Source of the DNA: Desulfopila aestuarii DSM 18488
GTDB taxonomy: Bacteria > Desulfobacterota > Desulfobulbia > Desulfobulbales > Desulfocapsaceae
Direction of reading: 5' to 3'
NCBI GenBank assembly: GCA_945863875.1
Contig: CAMBBS010000001.1
Location: 124,001 to 188,000 of the forward strand
Length of the DNA: 64,000 nt
Both the position numbers and the translations under genes were made by a program. Positions 26,301-35,937 of the stretch are shown in pieces. A model generated the notes under the pieces. The model worked only from the letters and a program-made list of their open reading frames with translations, was not told the origin of the DNA and ran no database searches. The first letter of the stretch is position 1, and every line of letters begins with the position of its first letter.

Positions 26301-28472
26301 ATGACACCTGATTTGACCAGACAGGTTTTGACGAGTACTGCGGAAACAGTACTCGCAAGACGGTACTATTTGAAAGATTCGCAAGGAAAGGCCATCGAGA
26401 CATGGGAAACGTTGTCCCGTCGTGTCGCAAAGGCGGTGGCGGAAGTTGATAAGGAACGGGAAAAGTATAAGCAGCTTCAGGAAAATTTCTTTGAGATGAT
26501 TTATCATCTTGATTTTCTGCCGAATTCTCCCTGCCTTATGAATGCCGGAACGGACCTGGGCCAGCTGTCCGCCTGTTTTGTCCTGCCGGTCGAGGATTCG
26601 ATGGATGGCATCTTCACCGCCATTCGCAATGGTGCCCTGGTGCATAAAACCGGCGGCGGTACCGGGTATTCTTTTTCCCGTCTCCGCTCGAAAAATGCTT
26701 CGGTACGTTCAACCCAGGGGGTGGCTTCCGGGCCGCTGTCTTTTGCCGCCGTGTTCGATGCAGCCACCGAGACCATCAAACAGGGGGGGAAGAGGCGCGG
26801 GGCGAATATGGGTGTTTTGCGCATAGATCATCCGGATATCATGGATTTTATTACCGCCAAAGAGGATCAGAACCGATTCAATAATTTCAACTTCAGTGTT
26901 GCTGTCACCGATGTATTCATGCAGGCGTTGGACGATGATGCCGATTTCGAGCTGATCGAGCCGTCCACCGGCGAAGTTGTCAAGCAGCTCAATGCCCGAA
27001 TGGTTTATGAGAAGATTGTCGATCTGGCCTGGCATAACGGTGAACCCGGAGTACTCTTCATCGATACCGCCAACAGAGACAATATGACGCCGCAGCTGGG
27101 CGATTTTGAAGCGACCAATCCTTGCGGCGAACAATGGCTCCTGCCTTACGAGAGTTGTAATCTCGGCTCAGTGAACCTGGCCAATTTTGTCAAGGATGGC
27201 CAGGTTGACTATGACAGGTTGAAACAGATCGTCCGGACGGCGACGGTGTTCCTTGATAATGTCATCGATTGCAATCGGTTCCCCATCCCCGAGATCAAGG
27301 AAATGACCCTGAAAACCAGGAAAATCGGCCTGGGAATCATGGGGCTGCACGATATGCTTATCCAGCTGGAAATTGCTTATGGCAGTGAGAAGGGCCGGGA
27401 GGTCGCCAGCACGGTGATGCGGTTTATCCGCGATGCCGCGGAAGAGCGTTCTGTTGAACTTGCCGTGGCAAAAGGACCTTTTCCGGCCTATGATCCGCAG
27501 ATCAACACCTATAAGCCGCGCAGAAATGCAGCGCTTACCTCTATCCAGCCCACCGGAACCGTCTCGATGATTGCCGATTGCGCTTCGGGCTGCGAGCCCT
27601 ATTTCTCCATTGTCATGGTCAAGCACGTCATGGATGACGACCGACTGATCATGGTCAACAGGTATTTCGAACAAGTAGCCCGGGCCGAGGGATTTTACTC
27701 GGCGGAACTTATGAGCAAGGTTGCCGACAGCGGTACCGTCATGGGGCATGCGGAAATTCCCGTCAAGTGGCAGGAAATCTTTTGTACCGCCCAGGACATC
27801 AAGCCTGGGGATCATATTAAAATGCAGGGGATTCTGCAGAAAAGCGGCGTAGACAGCTCTATCTCCAAAACCATCAATCTGCCCAATAATGCCTCGCGTG
27901 AAGAGGTGAAGCTCGCCTATATCACCGGCTATAAACTCGGGTGCAAGGGACTCACCGTGTACCGCGACGGTTCCAGGGATCATCAGGTGCTCAACACCAG
28001 GGAAGGCTCGGCAAAGGAGCAGACAGCAATCGTCTCGGAACGGGGCCCGGTGAAACAGAACCTGCCGGATACGCTCGATGCCAAGCGCTATCGGGTCAAG
28101 GACCAGTATCAGAAATCGGTATATATTATTGTCTGTTTTGATGAAAACGAAAAGCCGATGGAGGTATTTGCGAAATTCCCCTTCGATAATCGTGTCGATT
28201 TAAAAGACAAATCGACCATGTGGACGACCACCTGTCGCCTTGTTTCTCTGGCATTGCGATTTAATGTGCCGATGGATGAAATCATTAAACAGCTTGACAG
28301 ATCAAGTGGTCATATGCAAGACTTGCCGGCACAATTAGGGAAACTGTTTAAATCCTTCCTGGCCGGTACCCAGCAGGGTTTTTCCTCTGTCTGTCCTGAA
28401 TGTTCCGGTCCGCTTCGTTTCGAAGAAGGGTGTGAAACCTGTCATGATTGCGGGTATAGTAAGTGTTCATAA
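26301..28472 (+). CDS. nrdJ: Adenosylcobalamin-dependent (class II) ribonucleotide reductase
   Basis: 723 residues. It reduces ribonucleotides to deoxyribonucleotides with adenosylcobalamin, working with or without oxygen. Characteristic parts are the [15 protein letters not shown] region (about 117), [20 protein letters not shown] (about 273-292) with the active-site cysteine and glutamate, and [18 protein letters not shown] (about 414). The final 20 or so residues carry the CPEC...CHDCGYSKC cysteine-rich tail typical of the NrdJ-Z group, where it may relay electrons. The N-terminus is short and has no ATP cone, so allosteric activity control is probably reduced. No other ribonucleotide reductase is in the window. 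Confidence 0.96.
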   Translation: MTPDLTRQVLTSTAETVLARRYYLKDSQGKAIETWETLSRRVAKAVAEVDKEREKYKQLQENFFEMIYHLDFLPNSPCLMNAGTDLGQLSACFVLPVEDSMDGIFTAIRNGALVHKTGGGTGYSFSRLRSKNASVRSTQGVASGPLSFAAVFDAATETIKQGGKRRGANMGVLRIDHPDIMDFITAKEDQNRFNNFNFSVAVTDVFMQALDDDADFELIEPSTGEVVKQLNARMVYEKIVDLAWHNGEPGVLFIDTANRDNMTPQLGDFEATNPCGEQWLLPYESCNLGSVNLANFVKDGQVDYDRLKQIVRTATVFLDNVIDCNRFPIPEIKEMTLKTRKIGLGIMGLHDMLIQLEIAYGSEKGREVASTVMRFIRDAAEERSVELAVAKGPFPAYDPQINTYKPRRNAALTSIQPTGTVSMIADCASGCEPYFSIVMVKHVMDDDRLIMVNRYFEQVARAEGFYSAELMSKVADSGTVMGHAEIPVKWQEIFCTAQDIKPGDHIKMQGILQKSGVDSSISKTINLPNNASREEVKLAYITGYKLGCKGLTVYRDGSRDHQVLNTREGSAKEQTAIVSERGPVKQNLPDTLDAKRYRVKDQYQKSVYIIVCFDENEKPMEVFAKFPFDNRVDLKDKSTMWTTTCRLVSLALRFNVPMDEIIKQLDRSSGHMQDLPAQLGKLFKSFLAGTQQGFSSVCPECSGPLRFEEGCETCHDCGYSKCS

Positions 28473-28565
28473 CAATCGTAGGCCACGCATATTATTTTTA
28501 CTTAACCATCTTGACGTCTGACTTTTTACGAGTTTATCAAATATTAAGAGGCACTGGGGGAATCT

Positions 28566-29090
28566 ATGGCTAAAATCGGCAGAAATGAAAAATGTCCTTG
28601 CCAAAGCGGCAAGAAATTTAAGCAGTGCTGTGCACTGAAAGATACGAGAGTAGGGCCGCAGCTCAGTGCGAACCAGGCGATGAAGGTTACCCTGATGAAT
28701 GCCGTGAAGAGGATTCAGGGCGATGCCGTGGGCAAAAGGGTGCTTTTCCGCGAGCTCGGCGTCTTCTTCCTTTTTTCGACGGCGGCAGGTGACGCCTGGC
28801 TTATGGAGATGACTGAGTGCGATTGTGTTCAGGTGGCCAAAGGCGCAGAGGTGATGCCAGCCCCTATTGATGAAAACCCCGAAACCATAGAAATAAACTG
28901 GAGCCATACCTATGCCATCAACAACAGGCAGATTGAAATAACTGCCTATGCCGACAAGACCGTTCAGCTGCTGGACAATGCTCCAGGACGGCAACTGAAT
29001 GCAGCGATGAGGCGCATTCGCGAAAAATTCAGCGAAGAGCAGCTGAAAAAAGTACATTTACCTGCGCCGGACCAATCGATCACCGCATGA
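28566..29090 (+). CDS. SEC-C metal-binding motif protein
   Basis: 174 residues. The first 20 carry the SEC-C zinc-binding motif (RNEKCPCQSGKKFKQCC, CxCx8CC), the same as at the SecA C-terminus. The remaining part has no recognised domain; it is rich in acidic residues and ends in a charged helix. GGGGGAATCT precedes the ATG. It overlaps the next gene, a VanZ-like protein, by four bases (ATGA), so the two are coupled. Function unknown; SEC-C proteins often bind ribosome- or Sec-associated partners. Confidence 0.8.
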   Translation: MAKIGRNEKCPCQSGKKFKQCCALKDTRVGPQLSANQAMKVTLMNAVKRIQGDAVGKRVLFRELGVFFLFSTAAGDAWLMEMTECDCVQVAKGAEVMPAPIDENPETIEINWSHTYAINNRQIEITAYADKTVQLLDNAPGRQLNAAMRRIREKFSEEQLKKVHLPAPDQSITA

Positions 29091-29512
29091 TGCAAAAAGC
29101 GGCCCCACTCCGACGAATGGTTCCCGTGGCAGTCACCATGGGAATTATTTTCTTTCTCTCGCACCAACCTGGAGACAGTCTCTCGCTGCCGGAGATACCA
29201 GGAATGGATAAAGTGGCCCACCTGGCGGTGTATGCTTTTTTGGCGGCAACAATACTTCTTGCCTTTGGTGACGGGCAGAGACACACCCGGCCGAAAAGCG
29301 TCCTGTGGCTTACCGTGCTGTTATGTGTGCTCTACGGTGTCTCCGACGAATTTCACCAGTCTTTTGTTCCCGGCAGGTCAAGCAGTTTTTTTGATGTGCT
29401 CGCTGATTGTGCCGGAGCGACTCTCACCTCGGCGCTTTGGTTCAGGTGGCGAAAAAGAATCGCCAGGATCGGCAGTTGGAGGGATTGTTTCAGTGCTTTT
29501 CTAGCAAAATAA
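29087..29512 (+). CDS. VanZ-like family membrane protein
   Basis: 141 residues with four membrane segments and the family signatures DKVAHLAVYAFLAA and YGVSDEFHQSFVPGRSSSFFD. VanZ of enterococci gives low-level teicoplanin resistance by an unknown mechanism; most VanZ-like proteins in other phyla have no link to resistance. It starts within the SEC-C stop codon. C-terminal residues are basic. Confidence 0.9.
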   Translation: MMQKAAPLRRMVPVAVTMGIIFFLSHQPGDSLSLPEIPGMDKVAHLAVYAFLAATILLAFGDGQRHTRPKSVLWLTVLLCVLYGVSDEFHQSFVPGRSSSFFDVLADCAGATLTSALWFRWRKRIARIGSWRDCFSAFLAK

Positions 29513-29558
29513 AAGCTGCGGCCGGATACTTTTTTCAGTGATGGTCTTTACGACCCGG

Positions 29559-29590
29559 GGCAACAGGCGGGTGCCTGTTGCCACCCGCCT
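29559..29590. terminator. Overlapping alternative hairpins between vanZ-like and hemB
   Basis: Two stems that exclude each other occupy the same region. One pairs GGCAACAGGC (29559-29568) with GCCTGTTGCC (29573-29582) over a four-base loop. The other pairs AGGCGGGT (29565-29572) with ACCCGCCT (29583-29590). They share the 29565-29582 bases, so only one can form at a time. The site lies between two convergent genes and may serve as a bidirectional stop. Neither has a T run. Confidence 0.5.
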
Positions 29591-29611
29591 GGTTATGGGC
29601 GCCGGCCCCCG

Positions 29612-30592
29612 TTATCTGCGGCTTTGCAGTATCTTCGCCATATCCTTGGCAAAATAGGTAATGATTATATCGGCTCCTGCCCGCTTGATGGACAGCAGGG
29701 TCTCTTCCATTATCTTGTCACCGTCGATCCAGCCTTTTTCTGCTGCTGCTTTGATCATGGCATATTCACCGCTGACATGGTAGGCGGCAATCGGCAGGTC
29801 GAATTCGTCGCGAAGCCGGGAAATGATATCGAGGTAGGCGACCGCCGGTTTTACCATGAGGATATCCGCCCCCTCATCAACATCAAGCGTTGCTTCCCGC
29901 AGGGCCTCCCGGCTGTTGGCCGGATCCATCTGATAGCTTCTCCGGTCGCCGAATTGGGGCGCACAATCCGCCGCCTCTCGAAAAGGGCCGTAAAACGCCG
30001 AAGCATACTTCACCGCGTAGGACATAATCGGCACTGAATCAAAATTGTTTTCATCCAGTGCCGCACGGATTTCCGCCACTCTGCCATCCATCATATCCGA
30101 CGGCGCCACCATGTCGGCACCGGCCTGGGCATGGGACAGAGCGGTTTTGGCAAGAATTTCCAGGGTGGCGTCGTTGTCCACCACCTCGTCGATCAGACAG
30201 CCGCAGTGGCCGTGGTCGGTGTATTCGCAGAGACAGACGTCGGTGATAACCACAAGTTCGGGGACTGTATTCTTTAGCTCTTTGATCGCCGTCTGGATGA
30301 TACCGTTTTTGGCATGGGCGCCCGAACCTACAGCGTCCTTTTTCTCCGGCAGTCCAAAGAGGAGCACCGAATTGACGCCTAATTGTAAGCACTCCCTGCC
30401 CTCAGTTGCCAGCTGGTCGACGGTCATTCGAAAAACGCCGGGCATGGAAGAAATTTCTTCCCGTTTGTTTTTGCCCGGTATAACGAAGAGAGGGTAGACA
30501 AATTGAGCGGGGGAAAGTTGTGTCTCGCGGATGAGGGCGCGAAATGCACTGTTTTTGCGGAGACGTCTGGGCCGGTATTCTGGAAAAACCAT
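29612..30592 (-). CDS. hemB: Porphobilinogen synthase (delta-aminolevulinic acid dehydratase)
   Basis: Condenses two aminolevulinate molecules to porphobilinogen, the second common step of tetrapyrrole synthesis (haem, sirohaem, cobalamin). The ATG at 30592 ([18 protein letters not shown]) is chosen because GAGAGGA lies upstream, and gives the family's normal 326 residues. Active-site lysines appear in [13 protein letters not shown] (about 200) and [12 protein letters not shown] (about 255). The [15 protein letters not shown] segment has the three cysteines of a zinc-binding active site. It lies downstream of ntrX-like with about 100 bases between, on the same strand. Confidence 0.96.
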   Translation of the reverse strand: MVFPEYRPRRLRKNSAFRALIRETQLSPAQFVYPLFVIPGKNKREEISSMPGVFRMTVDQLATEGRECLQLGVNSVLLFGLPEKKDAVGSGAHAKNGIIQTAIKELKNTVPELVVITDVCLCEYTDHGHCGCLIDEVVDNDATLEILAKTALSHAQAGADMVAPSDMMDGRVAEIRAALDENNFDSVPIMSYAVKYASAFYGPFREAADCAPQFGDRRSYQMDPANSREALREATLDVDEGADILMVKPAVAYLDIISRLRDEFDLPIAAYHVSGEYAMIKAAAEKGWIDGDKIMEETLLSIKRAGADIIITYFAKDMAKILQSRR

Positions 30593-30695
30593 GGATATTC
30601 CTCTCTGGTGTTTTTTGTGGCTTGGGGAGCCGATGCGATCCCCCCCAAAGACGCACTGTTGAAATCGGTTAATGTATCTGATCAACTTCAGTGGG

Positions 30696-32063
30696 TCACT
30701 GAATAATTTCAAAGGATTTGAGTTTTTTGTGCAGGTGGCTTCTTTCCAGGCCCACCTGTTCGGCTGTTTTGGAGATATTGTTATCGTTTTGCAACAGTTT
30801 TTGCTGCAGGTATTCTTTTTCAAAGAGCCTTTTGGCCGTCTTATAGTCGGCGGCTAAAAAAGGATTCAGGCCGGACACCCCACCCACGAGGCCGGATTGC
30901 TGTTTCGGATCGAGAAACATCCGGATATGAACGGCGGTAATGGTCGCTTCCTGGCACATGATCGCCAGCCGTTCAATAAAATTTCTCAGTTCCCGCACAT
31001 TGCCCGGCCAGTGGTGTTCCATGAGGGCTTGATAGGCATCGGGGCTGAATTCTTTGTGTTTTATCCCCCGACCGACGAGAAGTTTCATCAGGGCCTCGAC
31101 AAGCAGAGGGATATCCTCGAGGCGGTCGCATAATTTCGGGACATGAATGGGCACGACATTCAGGCGCCAGAAGAGGTCGGCCCGGAAATTGCCCGCCTCG
31201 ATCTCTTCTTCAAGATTCTTGTTGGTGGCGGCCAGAACCCGGACGTTGACCTTGATGGTTTTGTTGCCTCCGACCCTCTCGAATTTCTGTTCCTGCAGGA
31301 TGCGCAGGATTTTCGCCTGGGTGTTCAGGCTCATGTCGCCGATCTCATCTAAAAAAAGTATACCGCCGTCGGCCTGGTCAAATTTACCGCGTTTGCTCAC
31401 ATGCGCGCCGGTAAAAGAGCCTTTTTCATGACCGAACAGTTCCGACTCGATCAGTTCCTCAGGAATAGCAGCACAATTCACCTCGATCATCGGCTGATCA
31501 CTTGAGGCCGAGGCCCGGTGGATGGACTGGGCGACCAGTTCCTTTCCCGTACCATGGTCACCTCGTATCAGTACCCAGGCATCGGTCGGGGCAACCATGT
31601 CGATCTGTCTCTTCAGGCCCTGGATGGCCTGGGATTCTCCGGTAAGGATCGATTTCTGGGCCGAGCCCTGGCGCAGCAGGAGGTTTTCCTGTTCGAGCCT
31701 GGCAAAGCGCAGGCCGTTGGTGACTGCGAGGATGATTTTATCGTAAGAAAGTGGTTTTTCGATGAAATCAAAAGCCCCCTTGCGGGTTGCCTGGACGGCT
31801 GTTTCGATGCTGCCATGTCCGGAAATCATGATAATCGGCAGAGAGTAGAGCCCATGGATTTTTTCAAGAGCAGTCATGCCGTCCATGTTGTCGCCCAGCC
31901 AGACATCGAGGAGGACCAGATCAACGTTTGTTGTCTCAAGGAGCTCAAGCCCCTCTTCGGCGGAAGAGACAGACATGGCGGAAAATCCCTCATCTTCCAG
32001 CACTCCGGCCAGGGACTCCTGGATACTTATCTCGTCATCTATTATCAGTATGCGTTTATTCAT
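30696..32063 (-). CDS. Sigma-54-dependent response regulator, NtrX-like
   Basis: 455 residues from the ATG at 32063. A receiver domain (RILIIDDE, phosphoacceptor Asp in [10 protein letters not shown], Lys in EKPLSYDK) is followed by an AAA+ activator domain with Walker [10 protein letters not shown], the sigma-54 contact loop [15 protein letters not shown] (GSFTGA in place of the common GAFTGA), and a [10 protein letters not shown] Walker B. A Fis-type helix-turn-helix closes the protein ([20 protein letters not shown]). The arrangement with the upstream kinase gene matches NtrY/NtrX. Target promoters need RpoN. Confidence 0.93.
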   Translation of the reverse strand: MNKRILIIDDEISIQESLAGVLEDEGFSAMSVSSAEEGLELLETTNVDLVLLDVWLGDNMDGMTALEKIHGLYSLPIIMISGHGSIETAVQATRKGAFDFIEKPLSYDKIILAVTNGLRFARLEQENLLLRQGSAQKSILTGESQAIQGLKRQIDMVAPTDAWVLIRGDHGTGKELVAQSIHRASASSDQPMIEVNCAAIPEELIESELFGHEKGSFTGAHVSKRGKFDQADGGILFLDEIGDMSLNTQAKILRILQEQKFERVGGNKTIKVNVRVLAATNKNLEEEIEAGNFRADLFWRLNVVPIHVPKLCDRLEDIPLLVEALMKLLVGRGIKHKEFSPDAYQALMEHHWPGNVRELRNFIERLAIMCQEATITAVHIRMFLDPKQQSGLVGGVSGLNPFLAADYKTAKRLFEKEYLQQKLLQNDNNISKTAEQVGLERSHLHKKLKSFEIIQ

Positions 32064-32127
32064 TGGTGTTGTTCTACCTGCTGCGTAAAAAGGCAAACGT
32101 TTACAGCTGAGGGGATGTGCACTCTCG

Positions 32128-34401
32128 TTATTGTCGATTCAGGAGCGGTAATTCAATGATGAAGATTGAACCTTTCGGGGTGTTGTCCTGCACCCGAATA
32201 TAACCGTTGTGGTCGGATACGATCGTCGATACAATTGCCAGCCCCAGGCCGGTACCGGTTTTCTTGGTGGAAAAATAGGGTTCAAAGAGTTTCAATTTAT
32301 TTTCTTTCGATATTCCCGGACCATTGTCGTGTACCTTGATAAAGACGTTTTCCTGCTCCGGGTCGAGGGACAGGTCAATGCCTATTGTACCCCCATCAGG
32401 TAAAACTGCAACCGCATTGTCCAGGAGGTTGATGAGGCAGCGTTTGATCTGTTCGGCGTCAAAACTGAAAACCGGAATGGGTGTTTCCTCCCGACAACTA
32501 AAGGAGATGTTTTTGTGCCCTTCCTGGTAAAGAAAGAGCGTGGTCTTGGCTATTTTTGCCAGATTTTCCGGTGATTTATGTACTTTTGGCATCCTGGCGA
32601 ACTGGGAAAATTCGCTGACAAGTCTTTTGAGTTCATCGACCTGAGTGATGATCGTGCTGGTGCATTGGTCAAAGATGCTGTTTTCTTCACTGAGGATTTG
32701 CGGATATCGACGGCGAAGCCGCTGGGCCGAGAGCTGGATGGGGGTCAAGGGGTTCTTGATCTCGTGGGCTATTCGCCTGGCCACTTCTCGCCATGCCGCC
32801 ATGCGCTGCATTTTTTCAAGCTTGGTCAGGTTGTCAAAAACAAGGACAAAGCCAACCGGTTTGTTCTCTTCATCTTCCAGCCGGGTAAAATTGACCAGCA
32901 GGGAAAAAATTTTGCCGAGCACGTTAATTTTTATGTGCTGTTCAACGGTCATCTTGCCGGTTACTTCAAGTTCTTCGATGAAACCGTCGATGATTGCCGC
33001 CTGGTAGGGCGGCAACACATCGGCAAACTTCAAGCCGATGAAGAGGGATTTGTCGATGCTGAGCAGCTTTTCCGCAAAGCGGTTGATGGTGGTTATCCGG
33101 CAATGTTCGTCGAGTGAGATGACGCCTGCGGAGACATTTTGCAGGATGATTTCCGTATATCTCCGCCGTTGTTCCGACTCCTGCGAGCTTTTCTGCAGAG
33201 CGGAATGGGTCTCGGCCAGTTTTTTATTACTGGAGTTCAGGTTGCCGGTCATCTGATTGAAGGACTCGACGAGCAGGCCCATTTCATCCCTTGACTCACT
33301 TTCCATAACAAACTCCAGGTCGCCGTCGGCTACCCTCCTGGTGGCCAGCACCAGTTTTTCCAGCGGGTCGGTGATACCTCGGGAGATATACAGGCCAAAC
33401 CAGATTGCCGCGAAAATGATCAGGAGCGTGACGATCAGGAGAATGATGAGCAACCAGAATTTGAACGGTTCTTTAAAATGCTTGAGTTGCCTGTAGCCCT
33501 CAATGCCCTGGGAAATATTGGTCATACGGGCCAGCTGCTCACTTTTAACCAGAAGAGAGGTGATGAGCATTGCCCGGCCGATGTCCTCTCCGCCGCCGAT
33601 CTGCACCTCGGCAATGCAATTGATCAGATCTCCGCTGCGCATCTCCTGTATGAGGATCTCGCGGCCATGGCCGTTTTTCACCCGTTCCAGGACACTGGAA
33701 GGGATTTTGGGAAGAATGGTGCCGCGAAGCTGCGGTCCCTTGACACTGATTTCCAGGTTCTTGTCGTTGGTTATCAGGGAAATGCTGTCCGGGCCGTTAA
33801 TCGGGTTGAAGGTGAGAATGTTTTCCAACGTCTCGCTGATCGTCTCGGGGGTATAGGCGGCCATATCCAGGTTGTTCAGCCGCTCGGCAATACCTTCACT
33901 CATCAGGGTCACCTGTTCTTCTTTGTCACGTAACAGGGACTGGGCAAGTTTGAGAGATTCCGTCAGAGAATTTTCTATGCTGGCATTAAACCAGTAATCC
34001 ATGCTGGTTGAGACGAACTGCAGGGCGACAAAAAACAGCAGGATGGTGGGGATAAGGGTCAGCGAGAGAAACGAGGCGATCAGTTTTGTTTTAAGCTTAT
34101 TGCCGAGCCGGTTGACCTTTCTCTCAAATAAGAGCTCTGCCAGATTCCGTAAAACCAGGAAAAGGACGACCAGGACCAGCAGAACATTAACATTTATCAG
34201 GGCAAAAATGAGGATACTGTTGTTGATCGGCAAGTCAATTTCGTCGCTGAGAAGGTGGCTTTGCAGCCAGATAAAGAGAGGGATGAGCAGCAGGCAGACT
34301 AAAATGACCCGGCGGATCAATTTTTGTTTCTGACGGATCTGTTTTGCAGTGTACGGCGGCCGCCTGGTATTCGGCTTGCCTTCTGGCGGAGGTGTTCCCA
34401 T
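32128..34401 (-). CDS. Sensor histidine kinase, NtrY-like
   Basis: 757 residues with a membrane-rich N-terminus: helices at about 28-50, 58-86 and 104-128, a periplasmic stretch, then a fourth span near 312-342 (KFWLLIILLIVTLLIIF). A HAMP domain (SRGITDPLEKLVLATRRVADG), a PAS domain, the HisKA phosphoacceptor region (RIAHEIKNPLTPIQLSAQRL) and a C-terminal HATPase (NLLDNAVAVL, then DNGPGISKENKLKLFEPY) follow. The ATG at 34401 follows the DUF4390 stop; a TTG two codons earlier is also possible. The pair senses an unknown envelope or redox signal. Confidence 0.93.
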   Translation of the reverse strand: MGTPPPEGKPNTRRPPYTAKQIRQKQKLIRRVILVCLLLIPLFIWLQSHLLSDEIDLPINNSILIFALINVNVLLVLVVLFLVLRNLAELLFERKVNRLGNKLKTKLIASFLSLTLIPTILLFFVALQFVSTSMDYWFNASIENSLTESLKLAQSLLRDKEEQVTLMSEGIAERLNNLDMAAYTPETISETLENILTFNPINGPDSISLITNDKNLEISVKGPQLRGTILPKIPSSVLERVKNGHGREILIQEMRSGDLINCIAEVQIGGGEDIGRAMLITSLLVKSEQLARMTNISQGIEGYRQLKHFKEPFKFWLLIILLIVTLLIIFAAIWFGLYISRGITDPLEKLVLATRRVADGDLEFVMESESRDEMGLLVESFNQMTGNLNSSNKKLAETHSALQKSSQESEQRRRYTEIILQNVSAGVISLDEHCRITTINRFAEKLLSIDKSLFIGLKFADVLPPYQAAIIDGFIEELEVTGKMTVEQHIKINVLGKIFSLLVNFTRLEDEENKPVGFVLVFDNLTKLEKMQRMAAWREVARRIAHEIKNPLTPIQLSAQRLRRRYPQILSEENSIFDQCTSTIITQVDELKRLVSEFSQFARMPKVHKSPENLAKIAKTTLFLYQEGHKNISFSCREETPIPVFSFDAEQIKRCLINLLDNAVAVLPDGGTIGIDLSLDPEQENVFIKVHDNGPGISKENKLKLFEPYFSTKKTGTGLGLAIVSTIVSDHNGYIRVQDNTPKGSIFIIELPLLNRQ

Positions 34402-34409
34402 GGTCAAGG

Positions 34410-34988
34410 TCAGAAAGTAAACGTAAGGGTATGCCAGTCGGTTTCAATATCCCACCAGGAAAGAAAAGGAAGGATATTGTGCAGGCTGAGGGGTAAGGTT
34501 TTCCGGTAGAGTTCCGCCTTCATTTTGAGGTTGTACTGATTGTCCGGCAGGAGCTGTTTGAGCTCCACCACCTTGACCCCATTTATTTCGTTTATTGCTC
34601 TCTGTGCTTCAACAAGAGATCTGAAGGACAGCACCTTGTTATTGTCTTCTTCGAGGGTGACCCTGTAGTTCTCCTTCAAGGTGTCGAACGTCATTATGTG
34701 TTGAAAATTATTTGCAATTATCAATTCGTCGCGCCAATTTACTGTTGTTTTATACAGCTCGACGTAAAAAGAAAAACGCAGTGGAATGCCGCTGTGCAGG
34801 AGCTCTATCATTTCCGGGGTGAAGCTGTTTTCGAGGGTACCGAAGACGATGAGGTGTGTCTCCGAGGTGGTAGCGGTCAATTCGTTGATGGTGGCTTTTT
34901 TTTCTGGAACGACCTGTGCACCGGCAACGGTCGAAAAGAGCAGTATCACAAGGACAATGGGGCTGAAAAATATGGGTTTGCAGTGCAT
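34410..34988 (-). CDS. DUF4390 domain protein
   Basis: 192 residues with a cleaved signal peptide (FFSPIVLVILLFSTVAGA). The mature part is beta-rich with a hydrophobic first half and the FGTLENSFTPEMIELLHSG segment typical of DUF4390. Members are usually encoded next to an NtrY-type kinase, as here, where the kinase gene starts within a few bases of its stop. The function is not known; its periplasmic location and coupling suggest a sensing or accessory role for the kinase. Confidence 0.85.
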   Translation of the reverse strand: MHCKPIFFSPIVLVILLFSTVAGAQVVPEKKATINELTATTSETHLIVFGTLENSFTPEMIELLHSGIPLRFSFYVELYKTTVNWRDELIIANNFQHIMTFDTLKENYRVTLEEDNNKVLSFRSLVEAQRAINEINGVKVVELKQLLPDNQYNLKMKAELYRKTLPLSLHNILPFLSWWDIETDWHTLTFTF

Positions 34989-35591
34989 GGCAGTGTGCTT
35001 TATGGTGAAAGACGGTGAACCGGTAGATGGTCTCTGGGCAAAAGACTGCTCTCCGGCCGGAAAGCCTTGCGTTCGAAAACCTTGCGATCTTTTGTCGGAG
35101 GTGGAGGGGTTGCCCGGTATTCGTTCTTTTGTCTTTCAGTTTTTGATTTTTGATGTTACAGAATTATGCTTTTTCATGGTGCTAATCTACCTGATCTGCC
35201 TCTTGATGTCTATTGCTTGTTCTTCGCCGGTGCGGATCTGATTATTGTCGGCGGAATGGGGGCAAGGCCGATGCGTGGTTTTGGAGGGGTGGGCACCACC
35301 GGCTCTTTTGCCGACCGAAACCGTATGAAAACAGTACCAGACGTCGTTTTGGGTTTTACTGCCGGTCGGGTAAAGGATGGGGCAACTGCCCACTGAGAGA
35401 TTGAATTATTCTTCGGTTGCCGGTATAAAGGACTTCTGGACGACTCCTCGCCCCTCTGCCTTCTCTGCGTCCTTTATCCAGCAGGATAATTATATTTTAC
35501 AACTTCTGCTCCCGACCAACAGGCGAAACGATCCGGTATCAATTCATAAAAAAACTTTTTGAAAACAGTTTTTCACGTAGAGCAGGAAAGC
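34989..35591. other. 600-base region with a possible NifX-like remnant
   Basis: Apart from the relic at 35166-35396 I see no gene here. Multiple short frames lack ribosome-binding sites. Promoters for DUF4390 (minus) and DUF134 (plus) should be inside. Confidence 0.4.
35166..35396 (+). pseudogene. Possible remnant of a NifX-like dinitrogenase-cofactor-binding domain
   Basis: The frame MLFHGANLPDLPLDVYCLFF then AGADLIIVGGMGARPMRGFG and later VPDVVLGFTAGRVKDGATAH resembles the C-terminal half of PF02579 domains, where GADVVIAGGMGPRA and a VLAYLAGTLKDGA-type end are typical. The first half is missing and the upstream frames hold stop codons. Such genes are commonly next to DUF134 regulators, which is the next gene. 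The match is visual and not strong; it could be chance. Confidence 0.35.
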
Positions 35592-35885
35592 ATGTCACCA
35601 AGACCAAAGAAAACGAGAAATTGTCAGGGGAGGTTCTGCGGCAGAGCCTTTAAACCGACTGGAACTCCACTGACCGAGCTGAAACAGATTGCGCTGCACC
35701 GGGATGAACTGGAGGCACTGCGCCTGTGTGACGGCGAGGGGATGACCCAGGAGGAGGCCGGCCAGAGCATGGGCGTCTCCCGGGGAACGATCCAGCGCAT
35801 AATCACCATTGCCCGGAAAAAAACCGCTACGGCGCTGACCTCAGGGCAGGCGCTGATCTTTGTCGATGTCGGGGAGGAGGAATAA
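35592..35885 (+). CDS. DUF134 family DNA-binding protein
   Basis: 97 residues: MSPRPKKTRNCQGRFCG, then a helix-turn-helix of the sigma-70 region-4 type (LHRDELEALRLCDGEGMTQE, EAGQSMGVSRGTIQRIITIA). DUF134/UPF0251 proteins are small putative regulators often near NifB/NifX-like metallocluster genes. The frame is open from 35559, but the ATG at 35592 gives the conserved length and start (CAGGAAAG lies upstream). A short cysteine pair (NCQGRFC) at the start may bind metal. Confidence 0.85.
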   Translation: MSPRPKKTRNCQGRFCGRAFKPTGTPLTELKQIALHRDELEALRLCDGEGMTQEEAGQSMGVSRGTIQRIITIARKKTATALTSGQALIFVDVGEEE

Positions 35886-35937
35886 CTTCCCTGTTGACTG
35901 GCGTATTGCCGGCAGGAGGCGGAGCATCCTGTGTGTG

